Shown here: piece by piece, positions 29,208-38,161 of the stretch
Position numbering within the stretch: the stretch's first letter is position 1
How the letters are laid out: every line of letters starts with the position of its first letter
Assembly: GCA_022826705.1 (NCBI GenBank)
Contig: JAJDUJ010000007.1
Span: 147,134-211,133, forward strand
Reading direction: 5' to 3'
DNA: 64,000 bases
Origin: Acidimicrobiia bacterium
Lineage (GTDB): Bacteria; Actinomycetota; Acidimicrobiia; Acidimicrobiales; Bin134
Position numbers and translations under genes: made by a program
The notes under the pieces: generated by a model
Database searches by the model: none
The model's input: the letters and a program-made list of their open reading frames with translations, nothing else
What the model was told of the DNA's origin: nothing

Positions 29208-30248
29208 TCAATAGCCCCGATCGGGGTCTACCACGTTGAGAAGCGGCTCGTCGGCCAGAAAGCGCTCCAGATTGTCGCAGAACAGCTCCATCAGGGCTTC
29301 GTTGTAGCCATCGCGGGCGGTGGAGCAGTGTGGCGACAAGTACATGTTGGGGGCGTCCCACAGCGGGCTGTCGGCGGGCAGTGGCTCCTCTCGGGTCACG
29401 TCCAGCACCGCGGCGCCCACCTGCCCCGATTCCAGCGCAGCCACCAACGCGGCCTCGTCGATGATCGATCCGCGGCCCACGTTTACCACCACCGCGCCCG
29501 GCTTGAGCCGTCCTAGGCGCTCAGCGTCGAACAAATCGATGGTCTCGGGGGTATGTGGTGCGCTCAACACCACCGCGTCGCAGCGGGCCAGCATCTCATC
29601 AAGGCCGTCGAGGCTGAACAGCTCATCGACGTCCGGATCGGTGTCGCCGGGTTGGGCCGAGCGGCGGCTTCCCAGCACGGTGGTCTCGAAGGCCTTGGCC
29701 CGACGGGCCACGTCCCGTCCGATGGCCCCCAAGCCGACAATGCCGATGGTCTTCCCCTTCACCAACAGGCCCTGGTGCATTTCCCAGTGGTGGTCTTTCT
29801 GCTGGCGCTCCAGCACCCGGATGTCCTTCCACACTTCCAGCAACCGGCCGATGGCGAATTCGGCAATGGGAGCAGAGGCCACCCCGGCGGCATTGGTCAA
29901 CGCAATGCCCTTGGCCTTCAGCTTGGCCGGCTCCAGTTGCCCGATACCCGCGCCAATGGCCTGCACCCACCGCAATCGAGGCGCCCAATCCCTGATTCCC
30001 GGGGGCAGGTCGAGGGCCATCAACACGTCGGCCCCGGCAATGGTGTCCTTCTCTGCCTCCGTCAGGGGCGGCGCAGTGGCCAGGAGTTCCTCGGTGACCC
30101 GGCCCTTGGCCTTGGCATCCCGCAGCCCATGGGGCTCGAAATAACCGATGTTGTCGAACTTCACGCTGGGGAATCGGCGGTGCAGGTCTTCGAGCTCCGA
30201 ATCCTCCATTGCCAGCGGATACATCACAACGGCGTTGACCTTGCTCAC
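29208..30248 (-). CDS. D-2-hydroxyacid dehydrogenase (NAD-binding)
   Basis: This 346-residue protein has the GLGAIGRDVARRAKA dinucleotide motif, NVGRGSIIDEAALVAAL and the C-terminal SPHCS catalytic His region. It reduces 2-keto acids or oxidises D-2-hydroxy acids. GTG at 30248 is chosen because TAGGGT lies 7 bases before it; a GTG eight codons upstream (30272) has no signal. It is divergent from the SDR at 30308 with mirrored putative -10 elements. Confidence 0.87.
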   Translation of the reverse strand: MSKVNAVVMYPLAMEDSELEDLHRRFPSVKFDNIGYFEPHGLRDAKAKGRVTEELLATAPPLTEAEKDTIAGADVLMALDLPPGIRDWAPRLRWVQAIGAGIGQLEPAKLKAKGIALTNAAGVASAPIAEFAIGRLLEVWKDIRVLERQQKDHHWEMHQGLLVKGKTIGIVGLGAIGRDVARRAKAFETTVLGSRRSAQPGDTDPDVDELFSLDGLDEMLARCDAVVLSAPHTPETIDLFDAERLGRLKPGAVVVNVGRGSIIDEAALVAALESGQVGAAVLDVTREEPLPADSPLWDAPNMYLSPHCSTARDGYNEALMELFCDNLERFLADEPLLNVVDPDRGY

Positions 30249-30255
30249 GGCGGGA

Positions 30256-30261
30256 ACCCTA
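30256..30261 (-). promoter_or_regulatory. Putative leaderless -10 (TAGGGT) for the D-hydroxyacid dehydrogenase
   Basis: TANNNT hexamer 7 bases before GTG 30248 on the minus strand. Confidence 0.4.
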
Positions 30262-30265
30262 GTTT

Positions 30266-30304
30266 CCGACACCGCTTTTTGTTGCAGACAGGCGGTAGCG
30301 TCGG
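30266..30304. promoter_or_regulatory. Interrupted inverted repeat in a divergent promoter region
   Basis: CCGACACCGC (30266-30275) mirrors GCGGT (30292-30296) plus GTCGG (30300-30304) with a three-base insertion. It lies between divergently transcribed hydroxyacid dehydrogenase and SDR genes and includes the -10 of the SDR. A regulator-binding site is possible. Confidence 0.3.
30296..30301 (+). promoter_or_regulatory. Putative leaderless -10 (TAGCGT) for the SDR at 30308
   Basis: TANNNT hexamer 6 bases before ATG 30308. Confidence 0.45.
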
Positions 30305-30307
30305 CCC

Positions 30308-31198
30308 ATGGACACTCTTGAGGGCAAAGCAGCAGTCATCACCGGCGGGGCCAGCGGGATGGGCCGGGCCATGGCCGACCGATTCGGCGCGGCCGGGGCC
30401 CGCATCATGATCGCCGACGTGGAGGGCCCCGCCATGGACGCTGCGGTGGCTGAGATGAACGACGCCGGAGTGGATGTGGTGGGCGTGCTCACCGACGTGA
30501 GCTCCGAGCGGGACATGGATGAGCTGGCCGAGGCTGCTTTCGCCCGGTTCGGGCAGGTCAACGTGGTGTGCAACAACGCCGGCGTGGGCGGCGGCGGTTT
30601 GATGCACGAGCTCGCCACCGCCGACTGGGAATGGATTCTCGGAGTGAATCTGTGGGGGGTGATTCACGGCATCCGGGTGTTCTTGCCCCACTTGATGGGG
30701 CACGGCGACGGCCACATCGTGAACACCGGTTCCATCGCCGGCCACACCTCGTATCCCAATATCGGTCCCTACAACGCCTCCAAGCACGCGGTGGTGACCA
30801 TCTCGGAGACGCTCTACAACGAGCTTCAGGATAGCGGCTCGCCGGTCGGGGTATCGGTGCTGTGCCCCGGCCTGGTGACAACCAACATCATCAACTCCGA
30901 GCGCAACCGCCCCGAGACGCTGCGCTCCCCGATCATCCCACCCGACCTCACTCCTGAGGACGAGGAGCGGATCCAGTTGATGATGGCCATCTACGAGGAT
31001 GCGGTGAAGCCTCCTGAGGTGGCCGAGCTGGTGTACAACGCGGTGCTCGACAACCAGTTCTACATCTGGACCGACTACGTGTACGCGCCAGCCATCATGC
31101 AGCGCCACGAGGACATACAAAAGGGGCGCAACCCCAGCTTCCGGGGCCAGCTCATCGACGAGGACCAGACCGCCAAAGGGCCTCCCCAGGACGGCTGA
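30308..31198 (+). CDS. Short-chain dehydrogenase/reductase
   Basis: This 296-residue SDR has TGGASGMG, the acidic IADVEG after strand 2 (NAD preference), CNNAGVGGGG, and the catalytic Ser with YNASK. The C-terminus is longer than usual, with a tail of about 40 residues after NAVLDNQFYIWTD. It lies 8 bases upstream of the mycothione reductase gene in the same direction. No substrate can be assigned. Confidence 0.86.
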   Translation: MDTLEGKAAVITGGASGMGRAMADRFGAAGARIMIADVEGPAMDAAVAEMNDAGVDVVGVLTDVSSERDMDELAEAAFARFGQVNVVCNNAGVGGGGLMHELATADWEWILGVNLWGVIHGIRVFLPHLMGHGDGHIVNTGSIAGHTSYPNIGPYNASKHAVVTISETLYNELQDSGSPVGVSVLCPGLVTTNIINSERNRPETLRSPIIPPDLTPEDEERIQLMMAIYEDAVKPPEVAELVYNAVLDNQFYIWTDYVYAPAIMQRHEDIQKGRNPSFRGQLIDEDQTAKGPPQDG

Positions 31199-31206
31199 TC
31201 CCGCCT

Positions 31207-32565
31207 ATGGCCGACTCACCCGAGCACTTCGACCTGGTGGTGGTGGGCACCGGGTCGGGCAACAGCGTCCTCACCCCCGATTTCGACGACTGGCGGGTGG
31301 CGCTGATCGAACGGGACGTATTCGGGGGCACCTGCCTCAACCGGGGGTGCATCCCCTCCAAGATGTTCGTGTACGCCGCCGACATGGCCCACCAAGCGGG
31401 CCGCACCGGGCACCTAGGGGTGGACACCTCGTTGGACGAGGTGCGCTGGCCCGAGATCGTGGACCGGGTGTTCGGGCGAATCGACCCCATCGCCCAGGGC
31501 GGAGAGGACTACCGGCACAGCCTCGACAACGTGACCGTGTTCAACGGCGATGCCCGGTTCACCGGCCACAAGGCGCTTGAGGTGAACGGACAGCAGATCA
31601 CCGGCGACCACATCGTGCTGGCCGCCGGCGCCCGGCCGTACATCCCCCCGATCCCTGGCCTGGACGAGGCCCCCTACCACACCTCCGACACCGTCATGCG
31701 GCTGGAAGCGCTGCCCGAGCGGCTGGTGATCTTGGGCGGGGGCTATATCGCCGCCGAACTGGGCCATGTTTTGGATGCCATGGGCGTGTCGGTGTCGATC
31801 GTGAACCGCTCCGAGCGGCTGCTGCGGGCCGAGGACGAGGACGTGTCGGCTGCGTTCACGCAGATCGTGGGCCAGCGCATGGATTGCGCTCTCGGCTCTC
31901 CCATCGTCGACGTTTCCCAAGCAGGGTCGCAGATCACCGTCCGCACCGAGGCCCGGAGTGTGACCGGCGATGTGCTGCTGCTGGCCACCGGTCGGGTGCC
32001 CAACGGCGAGCAGCTGGGCGTGACCCGCTCAGGGGTGGACCTCGACGACCAGGGCTATGTGGTGACCGATGAGTATCTTCGCACCGGGGTGGAGGGGGTA
32101 TGGGCGCTGGGCGACATCTGCCATGCGGCCCAGCTCAAACACACCGCCAACGAGGACACCCGGGCGGTGGCCCACAACATCGCCCACCCCGACGACCTGC
32201 GGGCACCCGATCACTCCGGCATTCCCCACGCGGTGTTCGCCTATCCCCAAGTGGCCGCGGTGGGGGCCACCGAGCAGGCGTTGCGAGCCGAGGGGCGGCC
32301 CTATCTCCGAGCCGTTCGCCCTTACAGCGATACCGCCTACGGCTGGGCAATGGAGGACACCACCAGCTTCACCAAGGTGCTGGCCGATCCCGATACCCGG
32401 CTCTTGCTGGGTGCCCACATCATCGGCCCTCAGGCCCCCACCCTGATCCAGCAGCTCATCCAGGGAATGCAGTTCGGCCTCACCGTGGACGAGATGGCCC
32501 GGGGTCAGCTCTACATCCACCCCGCGCTGACCGAGGTGGTCGAACAGGCGCTGTTGGAGCTCTAG
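31207..32565 (+). CDS. mtr: Mycothione reductase
   Basis: This 452-residue FAD disulfide oxidoreductase has the N-terminal VVVGTGSGN, the redox pair Cys43/Cys48 in GGTCLNRGCIPSK, the NAD(P) motif ILGGGYIAAELGH, and the C-terminal IHPALTEVVEQA with the active-site His. Starting with GTGSGN rather than GxGxxG, together with the KMFVYAAD segment after the redox Cys pair, fits mycothione reductase better than lipoamide dehydrogenase. It keeps mycothiol, the actinobacterial thiol, reduced. This supports the phylum assignment. Confidence 0.88.
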   Translation: MADSPEHFDLVVVGTGSGNSVLTPDFDDWRVALIERDVFGGTCLNRGCIPSKMFVYAADMAHQAGRTGHLGVDTSLDEVRWPEIVDRVFGRIDPIAQGGEDYRHSLDNVTVFNGDARFTGHKALEVNGQQITGDHIVLAAGARPYIPPIPGLDEAPYHTSDTVMRLEALPERLVILGGGYIAAELGHVLDAMGVSVSIVNRSERLLRAEDEDVSAAFTQIVGQRMDCALGSPIVDVSQAGSQITVRTEARSVTGDVLLLATGRVPNGEQLGVTRSGVDLDDQGYVVTDEYLRTGVEGVWALGDICHAAQLKHTANEDTRAVAHNIAHPDDLRAPDHSGIPHAVFAYPQVAAVGATEQALRAEGRPYLRAVRPYSDTAYGWAMEDTTSFTKVLADPDTRLLLGAHIIGPQAPTLIQQLIQGMQFGLTVDEMARGQLYIHPALTEVVEQALLEL

Positions 32566-33375
32566 CTACGCCGCAGGGGCGGCGGCCACCGGGCCCGCGC
32601 CGGAGGGGTCGTAGATGGTGACCCTGTGGATGCGGCGGTGGTCGGTGCCGTAGTCGTCGATGGCGTAGTGCATGGTGCAGCGGTTGTCCCACAAGGCAGC
32701 GTCGCCGTCGTTCCATCGCCACCGCACGATGTACTCGGGCTGCTCCATGTGGTCGCACAACAAGGCCAGCAGGCACCTGCTCTCCAGGTGGCTCATGCCC
32801 TGAAGCGATGACGTCCAGCCCCGGTTCACAAACAGGATGCGTTTGCCGGTCTCGGGGTGGATGGTTATGGCCGGATGATCGGTGAACTCGGTCAGGCCAG
32901 CACGTCCGTGGCAGGCGATGACCCCTTCGAGGGCCGCCTTGAGGGGCTGCGACAGGCCCTCGTAGGCGGCCTGGGTGTTGGCCCACATGGTGTCGCCACC
33001 GGAGGGCGGTGACTCCTTCATGGACAGAAGCGACCCCAGTGGGGGCTGGCGGGAGAACGTCACGTCGGTGTGCCAGAAGTTGGCCCGTGAGTACTCGTTG
33101 GCGCTGTCCAGCACCAGGATCTTGCCCTCATCGTCCACCGTGTGGTGGTAGCGATGGTCGGTGTCGTCGTTGCTGACCGCGGCCAGATCACCGAAGAGCG
33201 ACCCCAAGGCCACGTGCTGCTCGTCGGTCAGGTGGATCTGGGGGAAGAACAGCACCTTGTGGGCCCAGAACGCCTCCCGCAGCTCGGCCGCTACCCCGTC
33301 GTCGAGGTGATCGGCATCGAGCCCTTCCACCGTGGCGCCCAAGGCCGCCGGCAGCGCAGTCACTTTGATGCTCAT
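32566..33375 (-). CDS. TauD/TfdA family Fe(II)/2-oxoglutarate dioxygenase
   Basis: This 269-residue protein has the iron facial triad His102-x-Asp104 (FWHTDVTF) and distal His236 (DNRCTMHYA). The 2-oxoglutarate-binding Arg is in HRRIHRVTI. Family members oxidise taurine, alkylsulfates, 2,4-D or other acids. Its stop abuts the mtr stop without a gap. It is co-directional with the ligase gene ending 24 bases upstream, so the pair may process one compound. Confidence 0.88.
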   Translation of the reverse strand: MSIKVTALPAALGATVEGLDADHLDDGVAAELREAFWAHKVLFFPQIHLTDEQHVALGSLFGDLAAVSNDDTDHRYHHTVDDEGKILVLDSANEYSRANFWHTDVTFSRQPPLGSLLSMKESPPSGGDTMWANTQAAYEGLSQPLKAALEGVIACHGRAGLTEFTDHPAITIHPETGKRILFVNRGWTSSLQGMSHLESRCLLALLCDHMEQPEYIVRWRWNDGDAALWDNRCTMHYAIDDYGTDHRRIHRVTIYDPSGAGPVAAAPAA

Positions 33376-33399
33376 GGCTCTATGTTTCCAGATCGGGGC

Positions 33400-35043
33400 C
33401 TACTCCGACAGAGAGTCGAGGGCGAACTGCTTAGCCCACTGATAGTCGGGCTTGCCATTGGCGCCCCGCTGGACGGCATCGGCCCGGATGAGCGACTTGG
33501 GGAGCTTGTAGGCGGCCAAGCGGGTGCGAGCGTCGGCAATGACCTCGTCGTCGCCCACCGCCTGAGATGCCGGGTCGCCGGCCATCTGCACCACCGCGGT
33601 AACCGCCTCGCCCCACTTCGGGTCGGGCACTCCCACTACCAGGCAGTCGGCCACTGCGGGATGGGCCTTCACCGCCTCTTCCACTTCCTCGGGATAGATC
33701 TTCTCCCCCGCGCTGTTGATGCAGGCCGAGCCCCGGCCCAGCAGGGTGATGGTGCCGTCGGCCTCAACAGTGGCCCAATCCCCGGGCACCGACCAGCGCC
33801 TCCCGCCAATGGTGCGGAAGGTGGCCGCCGTCTTCTCCGGGTCCTTGTAGTAGCCGATGGGGATGGGGCCGCCTACCGCCACCATGCCCTGCTGCCCTGA
33901 GCCGGGTTCCACCGGCTGGCCGTTTTCGTCGAACACCGCGGCGTTCTCCCCCAGGGTGAACCGGGCGGTTGCTGATCCGCCCTCCCGGTCGCTGATCCTC
34001 ATGCCGGTGCCGGTGCCCTCACTGGAGCCCAAGGAGTCCACCAGCTTCATGTTCTTGTGTACCAGCAGAGCTTCTTTTGCCGGCTGGCTCCAGATCACCC
34101 CCGACGACATGACCATGAACACCGACGACAGGTCGTAGGGCTCGCCCCGGGCGGCGGCTGCGTCCAAAGCCTCCGCCATGGGTCGCCCGAAAGCGTCGCC
34201 CACAATGGTGAGCACGGTGGCCCGGTCGCGCTCCACGCAGCGCCACAGGGCATCGGCGTCAAAGCTGCGCTCCGGCATGGTGATCACCGCCCCACCCTGG
34301 GTGAAGGTGGCCAGCGCCACAATGCTGGCCGTGCCGTGCATCAGAGGGGAGGCCGCTAGCTGGCGGGTAATCCGGTTGCTGTTATAGATGGCCGCGATGT
34401 TGGACTTGACCTGCTCCGGGTTCTCCGGGACCGGCAGCCTCAACGCCTTGAAGTTGGGGGCCATGGCGCCGATCACCGAGCTGTGAGGCCACATGACCCC
34501 CTTGGGATTGCCCGTAGTGCCGCCGGTGTAGAGGATCCACAGGTCGTCAGGGCTGCGATCGATGGGCGGCGCCGGCTCGTGGCCGGCGATCACCTGCTCG
34601 TAGTCCAGCGCCCAGTCGGGTACTGGATCGCTGGGCTCGCCCACCTGGATGGCCACCCGCAGCAAAGGCAGGTCGCCCCTGGCCTCCTCCACCCGGTCGG
34701 CCAGCTCGGGAGAGAAGAACACCGCCTTGGCGTCGGCATCCTCCAACAGATGGCGCAACTCCCCGGCCAGGTAGCGGTAGTTCACATTGCAGGGAGCAGC
34801 CCGGGCCTTGAACGCCCCGAAGGTGACCTCGCTATAGGGGTTGCCGTTGTAGAGGTAAAGCCCCACGTTGTCGCCCGCGTCGATGCCGAATTCCCCCAGC
34901 CCAGCCGCCAGCCGAGCTGCTCGATTCTCAAACTCTTGCCAGGTTCGGCTGACCGGATGACACACCACCGCATCTGCGTCTGGCACCACTTCCGCAATTG
35001 TTTCCCACGCAGTGGCCAGGTTCAGGGGCACAGCGAGTGACAT
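33400..35043 (-). CDS. Acyl-CoA synthetase (FadD19-like)
   Basis: This 547-residue ligase has P-loop YTGGTTGNPKG (residues 172-182), the SSEGTGTGMRIS region in place of the usual YG.TE, and a C-terminal ANGKPDYQW containing the catalytic lysine. The NVNYRYLAGELRHLLEDADAKA segment is characteristic of the steroid/long-chain FadD17/FadD19 group. The start is only 11 bases from the start of a divergent ligase gene. Substrate identity is an inference. Confidence 0.88.
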   Translation of the reverse strand: MSLAVPLNLATAWETIAEVVPDADAVVCHPVSRTWQEFENRAARLAAGLGEFGIDAGDNVGLYLYNGNPYSEVTFGAFKARAAPCNVNYRYLAGELRHLLEDADAKAVFFSPELADRVEEARGDLPLLRVAIQVGEPSDPVPDWALDYEQVIAGHEPAPPIDRSPDDLWILYTGGTTGNPKGVMWPHSSVIGAMAPNFKALRLPVPENPEQVKSNIAAIYNSNRITRQLAASPLMHGTASIVALATFTQGGAVITMPERSFDADALWRCVERDRATVLTIVGDAFGRPMAEALDAAAARGEPYDLSSVFMVMSSGVIWSQPAKEALLVHKNMKLVDSLGSSEGTGTGMRISDREGGSATARFTLGENAAVFDENGQPVEPGSGQQGMVAVGGPIPIGYYKDPEKTAATFRTIGGRRWSVPGDWATVEADGTITLLGRGSACINSAGEKIYPEEVEEAVKAHPAVADCLVVGVPDPKWGEAVTAVVQMAGDPASQAVGDDEVIADARTRLAAYKLPKSLIRADAVQRGANGKPDYQWAKQFALDSLSE

Positions 35044-35054
35044 TATCGTGAGTC

Positions 35055-36554
35055 GTGAGCACTGCCCGAGCCGATGCTGTCCACTTTCCTAGAGGCATAG
35101 ATCCCGATGACGTGGACTTGCTGGACGAAGTCAGCCTTCCAGCGGCGTGGGCCAAGCGGTGGGCATCCGGGGCGACCAAACCGACGTTGTGGGACCGGGG
35201 GACCGGGTGGATCTCAAGGGGCGACTTAGCTAGGCGCACGAAGGTCGCAGCCGGAAGGCTCTTCAGTGCAGGGCTCCGCAAAGGCGACCGAGTCATCCTC
35301 TCGGCAGCCGCGTCGGTGGACTTGGTGGTAGCTCATGTGGCTGCTCTGCGGCTGGGGCTCATCGTGGTGCCGGTGAACGGGGCCTATCAGCGAGCCGAGC
35401 TAACCCACATTGTGAATGACGCCGATCCCCGTGCTGCGGTGGTGGACAAGCCCGAATGGGTGCGGTGGCTGGCCGAGCTTGCCCCCGAGATGACTGTGGC
35501 GTCCCCCCGGCTGGACATCGAAGAGGGCCAGGCCCCCAGTCTCGACCAGCTCTCCAGCGGCGATCCCGCGCTGTTGGGCTATACGTCGGGAACCACTGGG
35601 GTGCCCAAAGGAGCGGTGCTGACCCACGGGAACTTGCTGGCCGGGGCCGAGTCGGTGCGCATTGCCTGGCGGTGGACGCCCGACGATCGCTTGGTTCTTG
35701 CCCTCCCCCTGTTTCACATGCACGGTCTGGGAGTGGGGCTCCATGGCACCTTGTTGACCGGCGCTTCCGCAGTGCTGCTTAACGGGTTCTCCCCCGACAC
35801 CGTGTTAGATGCGGCCCAAGCCCACGACGCCACCCTGTTCTTCGGTGTGCCCACCATGTACACCCGGCTGGCCCAGTCGCCCAGGGTTGGAGAACTCTCC
35901 CGGCTTCGGCTGTGCGTGGCCGGCTCCGCTGCCCTGTCCGCTGATCTCCACCGCCGCCTGCAAGAGGCCGCCGGAGTGCGAGTGCTGGAGCGCTACGGCA
36001 TGACCGAGACCATCATGCTGGTGTCCAATCCCTACGACGAAGAGCGCCGCGCCGGAACAGTGGGATTCCCCCTCCCCAGCGTGGAGCTGCGGTTGGCTCC
36101 CGACAGTGGCGAAGTGATGGTGCGGGGACCAAACGTATTTGCCGGATACTGGCGCCGCCCCGAGGCCACCGAGGAGGCATTCGACCAAGACGGTTGGTTC
36201 CGCACCGGCGATTTAGGCGAGTTTGACGAAGACGGCTATCTCCGGCTGCGAGGCCGGGCCAAAGAGTTGGTGATCTCCGGCGGCCTGAACGTCTACCCCC
36301 GTGAGGTGGAAGACGCCCTGCGCTCTCACCCCGACATCGACGACGTAGCCATCACCGGCACCCCCGACGAAGAGTGGGGCGAACTGGTCACCGCTTGGGT
36401 GGTGCCAGCTGCTGGCAAGACCCCGAAGCTGGAAGACCTGCGATCCCACCTAGACGGCGTGTGCGCCGACTTCAAACATCCCCGGCTGCTCCACCTGGTA
36501 GACGAACTCCCCCGCAACGCCCTAGGCAAAGTGCAGAAGCATCTCTTGGGCTAG
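35055..36554 (+). CDS. Acyl-CoA synthetase (malonyl-CoA synthetase/MatB-like)
   Basis: This 499-residue adenylate-forming enzyme has P-loop TSGTTGVPKG (177-186), LPLFHMHGLGVGLHGTL, ERYGMTET and a C-terminal RNALGKVQK lysine motif. The HMHGLGVGLHGTLL stretch is typical of the MatB-like group. The GTG start is uncertain: TATCGT lies five bases upstream, and there is no Shine-Dalgarno sequence. The stop shares CTAG with the convergent NTF2-like gene. Confidence 0.86.
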   Translation: MSTARADAVHFPRGIDPDDVDLLDEVSLPAAWAKRWASGATKPTLWDRGTGWISRGDLARRTKVAAGRLFSAGLRKGDRVILSAAASVDLVVAHVAALRLGLIVVPVNGAYQRAELTHIVNDADPRAAVVDKPEWVRWLAELAPEMTVASPRLDIEEGQAPSLDQLSSGDPALLGYTSGTTGVPKGAVLTHGNLLAGAESVRIAWRWTPDDRLVLALPLFHMHGLGVGLHGTLLTGASAVLLNGFSPDTVLDAAQAHDATLFFGVPTMYTRLAQSPRVGELSRLRLCVAGSAALSADLHRRLQEAAGVRVLERYGMTETIMLVSNPYDEERRAGTVGFPLPSVELRLAPDSGEVMVRGPNVFAGYWRRPEATEEAFDQDGWFRTGDLGEFDEDGYLRLRGRAKELVISGGLNVYPREVEDALRSHPDIDDVAITGTPDEEWGELVTAWVVPAAGKTPKLEDLRSHLDGVCADFKHPRLLHLVDELPRNALGKVQKHLLG

Positions 36555-36952
36555 AGCGGCTTCAGATGCACGCAGAGAGGCCCGAGCAAGGCCTCCACAA
36601 AGCCGTCGTCGCAGTACAGCTTCTCCCCGGTGAGCAGATTGCCTTCGGCAGGCATCATCGACATAACCATGTGGCGGGTCTGGCCGTCGATCTCCACCCA
36701 GTATTCCTGGATGGCGCACTGGTCGTTGGTCCACTCCCCCAACACCCCGTAGCCGGTCACCCGCTGGGCGAACTTGGGATACTGCTCCAGATAGAAGGTC
36801 CGGGCCAGGTCACCGCCGGTGAAGCCCTTGCCCATCGGCCAGAACTCGTAGGTGGGCTCGTCCACCAGCGTGGCCAGCGTCCGCTCGGCGTCGTTCTCCG
36901 CTTCGGCGGCAGCATGCTCACGAGCTAGGTCCAGGATCTCTTCAGGTGTCAT
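36551..36952 (-). CDS. NTF2-like / SnoaL-like protein
   Basis: This 133-residue protein has the N-terminal helix EEILDLAREHAAAEAENDAERTL cut by the LVDEPTYEFWP strand and a WTNDQCAIQEYWVEI core typical of the NTF2-like cone. It may be a small isomerase, cyclase or steroid-related binding protein. TAAGCT lies 6 bases before the ATG, suggesting a leaderless mRNA divergent from the CoA transferase gene. Confidence 0.75.
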   Translation of the reverse strand: MTPEEILDLAREHAAAEAENDAERTLATLVDEPTYEFWPMGKGFTGGDLARTFYLEQYPKFAQRVTGYGVLGEWTNDQCAIQEYWVEIDGQTRHMVMSMMPAEGNLLTGEKLYCDDGFVEALLGPLCVHLKPL

Positions 36953-36958
36953 TGCCGG

Positions 36959-36964
36959 AGCTTA
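36959..36964 (-). promoter_or_regulatory. Putative leaderless -10 (TAAGCT) for the NTF2-like gene
   Basis: TANNNT hexamer 6 bases before ATG 36952 on the minus strand. Confidence 0.45.
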
Positions 36965-36993
36965 GTGGTGTGTCGTTTCAGCCCATGCAGGGG

Positions 36994-36999
36994 TACGTT
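36994..36999 (+). promoter_or_regulatory. Putative leaderless -10 (TACGTT) for the CoA transferase
   Basis: TANNNT hexamer 6 bases before GTG 37006. Confidence 0.4.
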
Positions 37000-37005
37000 G
37001 CTGGA

Positions 37006-38148
37006 GTGAGCTCGGCCAAGCCTCTGGATGGCGTGCTGGTGGTCTCAATCGAACAAGCAGTGGCTGGACCCTTGGCGTCTTGCCGGCTGGCCGACGCCGG
37101 AGCCAGGGTGATCAAGGTCGAGCGGGCCGAGGGCGACTTCTCCCGGGGTTACGACGCGGCTGCCGACGGGCTGTCCAGCTACTTCGCCTGGCTGAACAGG
37201 GGCAAGGAATCGATCGTCCTCGACCTCAAAGGCAGCGAGGACCAAGCCCTGTTGGGGCGAATAATCGAACGGGCCGACGTCTACATCCAGAATCTGGCCG
37301 TCGGCGCGGCCCAACGGCTGGGCTTCGGCTCAGAATCCCTGCGTGAGCGGCATCCCCGCCTGGTGGCCTGTGACATCTCGGGCTACGGACCCACCGGGCC
37401 CTATGCCCAGATGAAGGCCTACGACCTGCTGGTACAGGCCGAGAGCGGCCTGGTGTCGGTGTCGGGGGCGCCGGGACCCCTCGGCCGAGTCGGGGTGTCG
37501 GTGGCCGACATCGCCACCGGCGAGGCCGCGGCCCGAGCCATCAGCCAAGCATTGGTCCGCCAAGCCCGCACCGGCGAAGGCGCAAAAATCGAGGTCTCGC
37601 TGTTCTCGACCATGGCCGAATGGATGACCGTCCCCCTGCTGCACCACGACTACCTCGGCCAGGGACCACAGCGGGTGGGGCTAGCCCACCCGTCCATCGC
37701 CCCTTATGGGGGCTTCACCACCGCCGATGGCACCACCCTGCTAATCGCCGTGCAGTCCGACCGCGAGTGGCGCACTCTGTGCGAAGAAGTGCTCGACCGA
37801 TCAGACCTGTCCCACGATCCCCGCTTCGCCACCAACAAAGCTCGAGTCACGAACCGTGCCGCGACCGACGACGCCGTCGCCGAGGTCTTCGCCCGCCTGA
37901 GCACTGAAGACCTGCACCGCAAGCTCACCGACAGCCGCATGGCCTTTGGAGCCGTCAACGACGTGGCCGGCCTTTCTTCGCACCCTCAACTAAACCGGAT
38001 CACCGTCGCTCACGATGATGGCACCGTCGACCTCCCCGCCCCTGCCACCACCGCCGACTGGGACGAAACTGGCGACGCTGCCGCCCACTCCCTCCCCGCC
38101 ATCAACCAGCACGGCCCCCAAATCCGAGCCGAGTTCGCCGAGGGCTAG
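37006..38148 (+). CDS. CoA transferase family III (CaiB/BaiF)
   Basis: This 380-residue protein has the class III opening PLDGVLVVSIEQAVAGP, ADAGARVIKVERAEGDF with the conserved Arg-free CoA-binding loop, DLKG, and the catalytic-Asp neighbourhood CDISGYGPTGPYA. It moves CoA between carboxylic acids. GTG 37006 follows TACGTT by six bases and matches where family members start; in-frame starts at 36946 and 36985 lack signals and the first would overlap the divergent gene. Confidence 0.87.
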   Translation: MSSAKPLDGVLVVSIEQAVAGPLASCRLADAGARVIKVERAEGDFSRGYDAAADGLSSYFAWLNRGKESIVLDLKGSEDQALLGRIIERADVYIQNLAVGAAQRLGFGSESLRERHPRLVACDISGYGPTGPYAQMKAYDLLVQAESGLVSVSGAPGPLGRVGVSVADIATGEAAARAISQALVRQARTGEGAKIEVSLFSTMAEWMTVPLLHHDYLGQGPQRVGLAHPSIAPYGGFTTADGTTLLIAVQSDREWRTLCEEVLDRSDLSHDPRFATNKARVTNRAATDDAVAEVFARLSTEDLHRKLTDSRMAFGAVNDVAGLSSHPQLNRITVAHDDGTVDLPAPATTADWDETGDAAAHSLPAINQHGPQIRAEFAEG

Positions 38149-38161
38149 GACCCCGTCTAGC

